A DNA stretch of 5,058 bases from Desulfobacteraceae bacterium (GTDB taxonomy: Bacteria; Desulfobacterota; DSM-4660; Desulfatiglandales; Desulfatiglandaceae), in contig JAUVRS010000217.1 of assembly GCA_030597505.1 (NCBI GenBank), positions 1 through 5,058 on the forward strand, read 5' to 3'. The translations under genes were made by a program, and so were the position numbers. Of the stretch, positions 1-5,058 are shown piece by piece. The stretch's first letter is position 1. Each line of letters starts with the position of its first letter. A model generated the notes under the pieces. That model searched no databases. It had not been told where the DNA came from and saw nothing but the letters and a program-made list of their open reading frames with translations.

Positions 1-269
1 AAGAGGCAATGAATCATTCCTATAAACTTGCAGCAGCAACCCAGGCCCTGATGATAATAGGGACCTCGGCAGTTGTTTCCCCCGTCAATACGATTCCATC
101 GATCGCCAAACAGAACGGAGCAAAGATTATAGAAATCAATAAGGAAAAAACCCACCTGACTGACAGTATCACCGATATTTTCCTTGAGGGTTCCGCCGGT
201 ATGATCGTGCCTGCCCTCGTTGAGGCGGTACGGAAAAAAGGAGGGGATGCAGACCTTTCTTTTTCCTGA
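1..269 (+). CDS. Sir2-family NAD-dependent protein deacylase, C-terminal end (5' truncated)
   Basis: Partial gene: the reading frame is open to the left edge (first full codon at base 3) and ends at TGA 267-269, so about 88 C-terminal residues are visible. Sirtuins remove acetyl or other acyl groups from protein lysines in the cytoplasm, using NAD+ and releasing nicotinamide and O-acyl-ADP-ribose. The visible part is the end of the Rossmann-fold NAD-binding domain: a hydrophobic strand leading to the GTSAVV motif (GTS codons at 60-68), the segment IPSIAKQNGAK, then the EIN motif (132-140), and the closing pattern T-LTD...LEGSAG...PALV. This order matches the ends of bacterial CobB and archaeal Sir2 proteins. 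The catalytic histidine and zinc-binding cysteines lie outside the window, so activity and acyl specificity cannot be judged. The ATG at 9 is internal, not the start. The gene converges on the PAC2 gene with a 2-base gap. Family assignment is firm; the cobB symbol is not assigned because most of the protein is missing. Confidence 0.9.
   Translation, partial: EAMNHSYKLAAATQALMIIGTSAVVSPVNTIPSIAKQNGAKIIEINKEKTHLTDSITDIFLEGSAGMIVPALVEAVRKKGGDADLSFS
232..266. terminator. Possible bidirectional stem-loop between convergent genes
   Basis: Bases 232-244 can pair with 254-266 around a 9-base loop: seven Watson-Crick pairs (GGAAAAA with TTTTTCC), one A-C mismatch, two G-U pairs, then three more pairs. 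It lies in the last codons of the sirtuin gene, just before the point where the two converging genes end. Each strand carries a T-rich 3' arm (CTTTTTCC or CTTTTTTCC), so it could slow or end transcription from both sides. It lacks a clean T run after a GC-rich stem, so this is only a candidate. Confidence 0.25.
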
Positions 270-271
270 AT

Positions 272-1135
272 CTATCTCGATTTCAAAAAGTCTTCCAGGT
301 GTATGACTTTCTGCCCCTTTTCAATGGAGCCTTTCATACTCGCCCACGAACCTTGAACCTTTGCTTTTCGTATTTCACTGATCATGGTCCGGAGTTCAGG
401 GTTTTTTTCAATAAGCCCCTGGACTTGCCTGTTGAGTTCTTTCCAGTTCGAGTCGAGCTCTTGTGTGTCCAACTCAAAATTTCCCAAAAATGAAAGCAAA
501 GAGGCCAGCGAGGAAAGAAGACCAAAGTGGGTGGTCCCTTGAAGGTAATAAGGGCAGTGGCACCACAGGCTGATACATTCAAACCCCCTCTTCAGACCCT
601 GGAAGTGAATGCTGGAATGGATGGCACCGGGGCCTTGATAGTTTATGGGAATAACACCTTGTTTTTTCAGTTTTGAGAAGAGTTCTTCGGTCGAGGCAAT
701 ACCTGAAATGATTCTGTCCGTATGCAGGACGTTATCATACATTCCACCCAGGGTCACAACTGTCCTCACCCCCACTTTTTCACAAAGGGAAAACAGTTCC
801 TCAACAAAATGTGCCCACCGAAGGCTTGGTTCGTTGCATTTCAGGATAACAATATCCCTCCCCTTTGGACCAGTGGGGCAGAAATGGAATGAACCGCCGG
901 GGGGCGAGACGGCTTTTAAGATCCCTTCTTCTATGTTTACAAAGGGACGGTTTTCATCATATCTGAAAAAGAGGTCCGGGTTTATTTTCGCAAAGGATTC
1001 AGCCTTAAGTTTCCGTATCAGATAGGCGGCCATGGATTTTGAAATATCCAAAGCATTTCCCCAACCATCAAATCCTGCAACAAGGATGGGGTCTTTTAAT
1101 TTCGGGATTTTTTCTATAAAGATTCCTTTTTCCAT
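272..1135 (-). CDS. PAC2-family protein (proteasome-assembly-chaperone-like fold), function unknown in bacteria
   Basis: Complete gene, 287 residues from the preferred ATG at 1135-1133 to TAG at 274-272. PAC2-fold proteins resemble purine nucleoside phosphorylases; eukaryotic and archaeal relatives help assemble the proteasome 20S core, while bacterial members have no settled role. Family signatures in order: GFDGWGNA (residues 21-28), ENRP (61-64), a hydrophobic strand then NEPSLRW (101-107), LGGMYDNVLHTD (129-140), NYQGPGAIHS (165-174) and LWCHCPYYLQ (190-199). The C-terminal third is helical and charged. No signal peptide or membrane segment is seen, so it should be cytoplasmic. An in-frame ATG at 1153-1151 would add six residues (293 total), but it has no ribosome binding site, whereas the ATG at 1135 has AGGGGG three bases upstream. 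The gene ends 2 bases from the convergent sirtuin gene and faces away from the 454-residue gene to its right. Family assignment is confident; substrate and partner are unknown. Confidence 0.85.
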   Translation of the reverse strand: MEKGIFIEKIPKLKDPILVAGFDGWGNALDISKSMAAYLIRKLKAESFAKINPDLFFRYDENRPFVNIEEGILKAVSPPGGSFHFCPTGPKGRDIVILKCNEPSLRWAHFVEELFSLCEKVGVRTVVTLGGMYDNVLHTDRIISGIASTEELFSKLKKQGVIPINYQGPGAIHSSIHFQGLKRGFECISLWCHCPYYLQGTTHFGLLSSLASLLSFLGNFELDTQELDSNWKELNRQVQGLIEKNPELRTMISEIRKAKVQGSWASMKGSIEKGQKVIHLEDFLKSR

Positions 1136-1138
1136 AGG

Positions 1139-1144
1139 CCCCCT
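1139..1144 (-). promoter_or_regulatory. Ribosome binding site favouring the internal ATG of the PAC2 gene
   Basis: On the minus strand AGGGGG is followed by CCT and then ATG (1135-1133). The spacing of three bases is short but workable. The upstream ATG at 1153 is preceded by GACTTTAA with no purine-rich match, so this site decides for the shorter 287-residue protein. Confidence 0.5.
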
Positions 1145-1187
1145 TTTTGACATTTAAAGTCAAGAAAGTCAAGAGGGGGATTTATTA

Positions 1188-1215
1188 TTGACAAAGCATA
1201 AAAAATGTATACAGT
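1188..1215 (+). promoter_or_regulatory. Candidate sigma70 promoter for the gene at 1345
   Basis: A perfect TTGACA -35 box lies at 1188-1193. The best-spaced -10 is TACAGT at 1210-1215 (16-base spacer, 4 of 6 matches to TATAAT); TATACA at 1208-1213 is a better hexamer (4 to 5 matches) but with only a 14-base spacer. Transcription would begin near 1222 and give a leader of roughly 120 bases before the TTG start. The region lies between divergent genes, where a promoter is expected. The -10 overlaps the 8-base palindrome TGTATACA (1206-1213), which could be an operator half or chance. Confidence 0.4.
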
Positions 1216-1327
1216 ATCTCGATTTCTGCGCAATGGACAAATTCCGCTCGCCTGTTATTGCATCACCAGCCGTTATTTTGAGATCTGGAGGGCGGTGCAG
1301 CGTATTTCGGGTGATACTTGGCCCCAT

Positions 1328-1337
1328 GAGGAGGGGG
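1328..1337 (+). promoter_or_regulatory. Strong Shine-Dalgarno sequence that fixes a TTG start
   Basis: GAGGAGGGGG is a near-ideal match to the 16S rRNA 3' end and sits seven bases before TTG 1345-1347. An in-frame TGA at 1327-1329 excludes any earlier start in that frame. The nearby ATG at 1326 is in another frame. Together these fix TTG as the start codon. Confidence 0.75.
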
Positions 1338-1344
1338 AAAGAAT

Positions 1345-2709
1345 TTGAGCATCAAAATCGACGGGGAGACCCTGGAACAGGTCTGTAAGGAGATTATCGA
1401 GGCAATCCTGCGTTGTCTCCCAAATGCTTACAGAGGGACTGTTTATCGTATAGGGGGCCCTCCTGAAATGATTGCCATGCGGATTACCTCTGGAACTATT
1501 GATGATAAAAAAAAGGTCATCACCTGGGGGTTTTCTGCCAGGTCTGACTACACCCCCCCGGGAAAACCCTGGAGTAAATACCGAGACGAACCGGGGCGCC
1601 CCCTGGAGGCAATGGCATGGTGCGTGGAAAGGCAGCAGAGCTGGACCGCAGAAGACCCCATAAATGATAAACGGAGCGTGAGGCTTCAAGTGGCCGGAGT
1701 GGGAGATGATTGCCACCACATGGAGCCAGTCGTGGTCAGTAAAAAAGCCCTCTATTTGAACAACAATGTAACTTCAGAATATCCCGAGCATTTTGAAGGT
1801 AGGGTGCTGTGGCAGGATAGTGACTATGTGGTAGTGGCAGTCATTAAGATCCATTTCCGCCCGAAGACAATAAAAATAGACGGCCCGGAAACCAAGGTCA
1901 TAAACGGGTTGTCCCGTGCTCTTGGGACAGAACTCCTCTCATATCAGCTGAGACAGCAATCGGTCGAGGCCATGCATCGACTGGCCGAAGACAGACTAAG
2001 GTCCTGCAATATCATCGCAGACTCATTGAGGAATGCGATTACCAAGTCAGGGTTTATCTTTTCCCTCATCAAACAGGAACTTGGTTTTCTAAGAGTCCAA
2101 TGGGAGGAGGCGCTGTTAGAACGTTCTGAGAAAAAGGAGATGAAACGCGATGCAATTTGTGCTTTGAACCGGTCAGTAATGGCGGCGGCGGGAATTGCTG
2201 AAAAAGAGAAAAGGGTACTGGTTGACATACAAAACAAGGTTTTGAGTCTCACGCTTCCACCCGAGCGAGGGGAAAATTGGGTCCGGATGCAGATTGAAGA
2301 GAGATGGGAGGCCTTGATTCACAAGGCTCCCTTTGGTGACGAAGCGGCCGGAGAGATATATCAAAATTTGGGAAAACTCAAGAAATCTCTTTATCTAGGC
2401 AGAGATCCGGAACTTCTCGCGTCATATAACACCATACCTGAAGGTTTGAAAAGGGAATGGGTTGACCTCATTTATACAAATATGGACCGTATCGACTTTC
2501 AGTTACTTGACAGACTCATCCAAATCTTACAGGAAACTTCTCTCGGTTTGCCCTATCAGGAAAAGTCCAGAAAGAGCCTTATAGGTCTGAAAGGGCTGGC
2601 GGAGAACATTGGCCAGTTGGAAGAGAAGACCAATACGGTGCTTCGGCAGGTGCTCAATGGTCACGCGGATGTGACGACTTCATATTTATTAAATAACAAG
2701 ATTGCATAG
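1345..2709 (+). CDS. Uncharacterised protein with GAF-like N-terminal domain and long helical C-terminal region
   Basis: Complete gene, 454 residues, TTG start with a strong ribosome binding site, TAG stop at 2707-2709. I do not recognise a named family. Residues about 10-205 read like a GAF-type ligand-binding domain: an opening helix, strand GTVYRI (31-36), a tryptophan-rich stretch with LEAMAWCVERQQSWTAEDP (87-105), a late strand pair RVLWQDSDYVVVAVIKI (153-169), and a closing helix (about 182-205) of the kind that links GAF domains to outputs. Residues 205-300 are strongly helical and probably coiled, with an amphipathic core around SLRNAITKSGFIFSLIKQEL (227-246) that resembles the dimerisation helices of signalling proteins. 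The rest (300-454) is also mostly helical. No histidine-kinase ATP-binding motifs, GGDEF, EAL, HD, DNA-binding or membrane segments are visible, so the output is unknown; it may act by binding a partner. It is transcribed away from the PAC2 gene and followed by tRNA-Arg after 145 bases. That the gene is real is near certain; the GAF reading is inference from pattern only. Confidence 0.8.
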   Translation: MSIKIDGETLEQVCKEIIEAILRCLPNAYRGTVYRIGGPPEMIAMRITSGTIDDKKKVITWGFSARSDYTPPGKPWSKYRDEPGRPLEAMAWCVERQQSWTAEDPINDKRSVRLQVAGVGDDCHHMEPVVVSKKALYLNNNVTSEYPEHFEGRVLWQDSDYVVVAVIKIHFRPKTIKIDGPETKVINGLSRALGTELLSYQLRQQSVEAMHRLAEDRLRSCNIIADSLRNAITKSGFIFSLIKQELGFLRVQWEEALLERSEKKEMKRDAICALNRSVMAAAGIAEKEKRVLVDIQNKVLSLTLPPERGENWVRMQIEERWEALIHKAPFGDEAAGEIYQNLGKLKKSLYLGRDPELLASYNTIPEGLKREWVDLIYTNMDRIDFQLLDRLIQILQETSLGLPYQEKSRKSLIGLKGLAENIGQLEEKTNTVLRQVLNGHADVTTSYLLNNKIA

Positions 2710-2775
2710 CCCCCATCAAGAGTAATCGAGTTGATTCCCGAAGCGGTCTCCATTTTCACCTTTCAGAAATCCCGG

Positions 2776-2820
2776 TTCTCCCAAGGGAAGGGGAGGGCGT
2801 CATGTTTTTTCCCTTGAGAA
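2776..2820 (+). repeat. Imperfect inverted repeat upstream of tRNA-Arg
   Basis: TTCTC-CC-AAGGGA (2776-2788) is mirrored by TCCCTTGAGAA (2810-2820): eleven pairs with a two-base bulge and a 21-base loop. The loop is long and no T run follows, so it is a weak candidate for the terminator of the upstream gene. The right arm contains TTGAGA (2814-2819), which resembles a -35 box. The rest of the 145-base spacer (2710-2854) shows no coding potential. Confidence 0.3.
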
Positions 2821-2828
2821 AATTTCGA

Positions 2829-2834
2829 TATAAA
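2829..2834 (+). promoter_or_regulatory. Candidate -10 box for tRNA-Arg (and perhaps glyQS)
   Basis: TATAAA (5 of 6 matches to TATAAT) lies 20 bases before the tRNA's first base, so transcription would start about 14 bases upstream of it. No good -35 sits at 16-18 bases; TTGAGA at 2814-2819 is too close (9-base spacer). The position is right for a tRNA promoter but the evidence is thin. Confidence 0.3.
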
Positions 2835-2854
2835 GAGACATTAATGATAAAATT

Positions 2855-2931
2855 GCGCCTGTAGCTCAGCTGGATAGAGCAGCGGACTTCTAATCCGCAG
2901 GCCGCAGGTTCGAATCCTGCCAGGCGCGCCA
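2855..2931 (+). tRNA. tRNA-Arg (anticodon UCU)
   Basis: A full cloverleaf can be folded by eye. The acceptor stem GCGCCTG (2855-2861) pairs with CAGGCGC (2921-2927), followed by discriminator G (2928) and an encoded CCA (2929-2931). The D arm is GCTC/GAGC (2864-2867 and 2877-2880), the anticodon stem GCGGA/TCCGC (2882-2886 and 2894-2898) with loop CTTCTAA, and the T arm GCAGG/CCTGC (2904-2908 and 2916-2920) with loop TTCGAAT. The anticodon TCT (2889-2891) reads AGA and AGG arginine codons. All stems are perfect, so the gene looks functional. It lies 52 bases upstream of glyQ on the same strand. Its 3' end is not followed by phage or integrase sequence, so nothing suggests use as an attachment site here. 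Confidence 0.97.
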
Positions 2932-2983
2932 GCAGCTAAAGAGCCTGAAAGGGTGCTGCGTTAAAAAGACAAGCGAGGGTCTT

Positions 2984-3853
2984 ATGACTTTTCAAGAACT
3001 TATTATGGCCCTGGAAAAATTCTGGGCCGACAAGGGTTGTTTGATCCAGCAGCCCTACGACCTGGAGGTGGGTGCGGGGACCTTTAACCCCGCAACCCTC
3101 TTAAGGGTCCTCGGCCCTGAACCATGGTCCGTTGCATATGTGGAGCCTTCCAGACGTCCCACGGACGGTCGATATGGTGACAACCCCAACCGTTTGGGGC
3201 ACTATTATCAGTATCAGGTGATAATAAAGCCTTCCCCCATAGATATACAGGATATATATCTCAACAGCCTTAAAGCCCTCGGTATCGATCCCCTTGATCA
3301 TGATATACGATTTGTTGAGGATGATTGGGAATCACCTACTCTTGGCGCCTCAGGGCTAGGTTGGGAGGTCTGGCTTGATGGCATGGAGATTACCCAGTTT
3401 ACCTATTTTCAACAGGCAGGGAGCATCCGTCTCGATCCTATTTCAGTGGAAATAACATATGGGCTGGAAAGGATTTCCATGTATTTGCAGGTGAAAGAGA
3501 ATGTCTATGATCTCTTGTGGAATGACAGTATTACTTATGGGGATGTGCATAAGAAGGGTGAGTGGGAGCTTTCCACCTATAATTTTGAGCTGGCTGATGT
3601 GGAGATGCTCCTTAAAACATTTGATATGTATGAAACAGAGGCAAAACGGATCAATGAAAAGGGTCTGGTCCTCCCTGCCTATGATTACTGCCTCAAATGC
3701 TCTCACATATTTAATATCATGGATGCCAGGGGAGCGATCAGTGTGAGTGAACGGACCCATTATATCGACCGCATCAGAAATTTGGCCCGCTTGTCATGCA
3801 AAAACTATCTTGCGCAGCGGGAAGAAATGGGTTACCCGCTTATGGCGAAATGA
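2984..3853 (+). CDS. glyQ: Glycyl-tRNA synthetase alpha subunit
   Basis: Complete gene, 289 residues, close to the usual length of about 290-300. GlyQ is the catalytic class II subunit of the bacterial alpha2beta2 glycyl-tRNA synthetase; it makes glycyl-adenylate from glycine and ATP and, together with GlyS, charges tRNA-Gly in the cytoplasm. Near-invariant segments are visible: the N-terminal GCLIQQPYDLEVGAGTFNP (18-36), motif 2 YVEPSRRPTDGRYGDNPNR (52-70), IKPSP (81-85), RFVEDDWESPTLGASGLGWE (109-128), GMEITQFTYFQQAG (133-146), and motif 3 GLERISMYLQ (160-169). The C-terminal helical part keeps LPAYDYCLKCSHIFNIMDAR (230-249) and ISVSERTHYI (252-261). The ATG at 2984 has GAGGG (2975-2979) four bases upstream. 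glyS follows after 52 bases on the same strand, so the two subunits should be made from one transcript, possibly led by the tRNA-Arg gene. No missing catalytic residues were seen. Confidence 0.98.
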   Translation: MTFQELIMALEKFWADKGCLIQQPYDLEVGAGTFNPATLLRVLGPEPWSVAYVEPSRRPTDGRYGDNPNRLGHYYQYQVIIKPSPIDIQDIYLNSLKALGIDPLDHDIRFVEDDWESPTLGASGLGWEVWLDGMEITQFTYFQQAGSIRLDPISVEITYGLERISMYLQVKENVYDLLWNDSITYGDVHKKGEWELSTYNFELADVEMLLKTFDMYETEAKRINEKGLVLPAYDYCLKCSHIFNIMDARGAISVSERTHYIDRIRNLARLSCKNYLAQREEMGYPLMAK

Positions 3854-3882
3854 GAGACGCTGCGAATTTCAGATTTTTTTAA

Positions 3883-3897
3883 ATCAATGGGATTGAT
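3883..3897 (+). repeat. Small hairpin directly before the glyS ribosome binding site
   Basis: ATCAAT (3883-3888) and ATTGAT (3892-3897) form a perfect 6-pair inverted repeat with a GGG loop, ending one base before AAGGA (3898-3902), the glyS ribosome binding site. Being A-T rich it would be weak in RNA. It could tune glyS translation relative to glyQ, or be chance. It is not a terminator by form, since no T run follows. Confidence 0.35.
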
Positions 3898-3905
3898 AAG
3901 GAAAT

Positions 3906-5058
3906 ATGGCTGCTGAATTGCTTTTAGAGATTGGAACGGAGGAGATTCCTTCAGGGTACCTGGAGAAGGGGTTAAGCGAGTTGAAATCTCTTGCGGATGC
4001 CTGTTTGAAGGAAAACCGGATTGAGGTGACAGACGGCCTCCATACCTATGGGACACCCAGAAGGATAGTTCTGGTAGGAAGAGGGGTTTCACAAAAACAG
4101 AAAGATCTCGTTATGGAGGTTACCGGTCCGCCAAAGAGGGTTGCCTATGATGAAAACGGGGCCCCCACCAAAGCGGCCCTGGGGTTTGCCGAAAAACAAG
4201 GCGTATCGATAGAAGATCTGGAGGTTATTGAGACAACCAAAGGGGAGTATGTTTATGTCAAGAGGGAGGTGCCAGGGAGATCTACCCTTGAGGTTCTCTC
4301 CGAGTCGTTTCCCAATCTCATCGCCAATATCCCCTGGCCTAAGTCCATGTGCTGGGGAGATATCGGTTTTCCTTTTGTGAGACCCGTTCACTGGATTTTG
4401 TGTCTTCTCGATGGCAGTGTGGTCCCCTTTGAGGCGGCGGGGGTGAGTGCCGGCAACACCACACGGGGGCATAGATTTATGGCGCCGGAGATAATGGCGG
4501 TTTCAGGTGTTCGGGACTATTTTCTGAAGATGGAAAAGGCCTCCGTAATAATAGATCAGGGAGAGAGGAACAGGGCTGTAGAGAGGGTGACCGGGGAGGC
4601 GGCAAAAATGGTTAAGGGGACCCTCTTACAAGACCCGGAACTGGTATCAACCGTTGCCAATCTGGTGGAGTACCCCTCTGCAGTGGGCGGTAGTTTTGAT
4701 GAGGCATTCCTGGCGATTCCCGATCCGGTCTTGATCACGGCCATGAAAGAACACCAGAAGTATTTCGCAGTTTATGATGGGGAAGGCCAACTGATGCCAA
4801 ATTTTGTGGCGGTGAACAATACCGTTACAAGAGATGAGTCCATTGTCCGGAGAGGCCATGAAAGGGTCCTGCGTGCAAGGCTGTCGGATGCCGATTTTTT
4901 CTTTAAGGAAGATCGAAAAAGATCCCTCTTGGATCGACTCGAAGACCTGAAAGGGGTGATCTATCAGGCCAAACTGGGGACCTCCTTTGCAAAGGTTGAG
5001 CGTTTTACCAGATTGGCTGAATATCTGGCCGCGATGGTGCTCCCGGATGAAATGGACC
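3906..5058 (+). CDS. glyS: Glycyl-tRNA synthetase beta subunit (3' truncated by window end)
   Basis: The first 384 codons are present and open to the right edge; the family is usually about 690 residues. GlyS is the tRNA-binding partner of GlyQ in the alpha2beta2 enzyme. Visible signatures: ELLLEIGTEEIPSGYL (4-19), HTYGTPRRI (46-54), the IPWPKSMCWG segment (142-151), FVRPVHWIL (157-165), GHRFMAP (188-194), LVEYPS (253-258), MKEHQKYFAVYD (280-291), PNFVAVNN (298-305), and GHERVLRARLSDADFFF (317-333) then LGTSFAKVERF (357-367). The HD-like and C-terminal anticodon-binding regions lie beyond the window. ATG 3906 is the first possible start: an in-frame TAA sits at 3897-3899, and AAGGA (3898-3902) lies three bases upstream. 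It follows glyQ by 52 bases in one operon. One oddity is a cysteine at 149, where E. coli GlyS has arginine in the matching MRWG segment. No frameshift is seen in the visible part. Confidence 0.97.
   Translation, partial: MAAELLLEIGTEEIPSGYLEKGLSELKSLADACLKENRIEVTDGLHTYGTPRRIVLVGRGVSQKQKDLVMEVTGPPKRVAYDENGAPTKAALGFAEKQGVSIEDLEVIETTKGEYVYVKREVPGRSTLEVLSESFPNLIANIPWPKSMCWGDIGFPFVRPVHWILCLLDGSVVPFEAAGVSAGNTTRGHRFMAPEIMAVSGVRDYFLKMEKASVIIDQGERNRAVERVTGEAAKMVKGTLLQDPELVSTVANLVEYPSAVGGSFDEAFLAIPDPVLITAMKEHQKYFAVYDGEGQLMPNFVAVNNTVTRDESIVRRGHERVLRARLSDADFFFKEDRKRSLLDRLEDLKGVIYQAKLGTSFAKVERFTRLAEYLAAMVLPDEMD

Noticed and set aside
645..1025. 126-codon open frame on the plus strand inside the PAC2 gene
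   Set aside because: It is entirely antisense to a gene with clear PAC2 motifs and has no recognisable domain.
1159..1174. Direct repeat GTCAAGA-AA-GTCAAGA upstream of the PAC2 gene
   Set aside because: Only two short copies, no wider repeat structure, and likely chance; it does create two TTGACT strings on the minus strand, but no matching -10 box is placed to start transcription upstream of the ATG at 1135.
1188..1388. Open reading frame of 66 codons starting at TTG 1188 in the divergent intergenic region
   Set aside because: It has no ribosome binding site, its start codon is part of a likely -35 box, its composition is not protein-like, and it overlaps the well-supported gene at 1345.
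1273..1719. 148-codon open frame on the minus strand
   Set aside because: It lies largely antisense to the 454-residue gene, crosses its start and ribosome binding site, and has a low-complexity, shadow-like sequence with no family resemblance.
2855..2931. tRNA gene as an integration site for a mobile element
   Set aside because: The tRNA is followed directly by the housekeeping genes glyQ and glyS, with no integrase, repeated tRNA end or foreign gene nearby.
2932..2959. GCAGC/GCTGC pair after the tRNA as a terminator
   Set aside because: Only five pairs around an 18-base loop, with no T run after it.
3854..3882. Run of seven Ts between glyQ and glyS as a terminator
   Set aside because: No GC-rich stem precedes the T run, and glyQ and glyS are expected to be cotranscribed.
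4089..4472. 127-codon open frame on the minus strand inside glyS
   Set aside because: It is a shadow of glyS, whose frame is continuous and carries all the expected motifs.

Overview
The window is a compact chromosomal stretch from a Gram-negative bacterium, most likely a deltaproteobacterium (Desulfobacterota). That placement is inferred from the split alpha2beta2 glycyl-tRNA synthetase genes (glyQ, glyS), roughly balanced base composition, a tRNA with an encoded CCA end, strong purine-rich ribosome binding sites, and a sirtuin beside a PAC2-family protein. No mobile element, CRISPR array, phage gene or other sign of recent transfer is visible.

Layout, left to right. The C-terminal end of a Sir2-family NAD-dependent protein deacylase runs in from the left edge (+ strand) and stops at 269. 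A PAC2-family protein gene (- strand) converges on it with a 2-base gap. A 190-209 base divergent intergenic region follows, carrying a plausible sigma70-type promoter and a small palindrome. It leads into a 454-residue gene (+ strand) that starts at a TTG codon behind a very strong Shine-Dalgarno sequence; I do not recognise a named family, but the protein looks like a cytoplasmic GAF-like sensor domain followed by long helices. After a 145-base spacer comes a complete tRNA-Arg(UCU) gene. Then come glyQ (complete) and glyS (first 384 codons, cut by the right edge), both on the + strand and evidently one operon.

How the genes relate. The right half is a translation module: an arginine tRNA, then both subunits of glycyl-tRNA synthetase, with only 52 bases between tRNA and glyQ and 52 between glyQ and glyS. 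The tRNA may therefore be cotranscribed with glyQS. The left half holds three genes of regulatory or unknown role (deacylase, PAC2-fold protein, orphan sensor-like protein) with no clear shared pathway. No intergenic stretch longer than 300 bases exists.

I did not find convincing evidence for a wholly new system. The most useful leads are the orphan GAF-like/helical protein, the PAC2 protein in a lineage not expected to have a proteasome, and the tRNA-glyQS arrangement.
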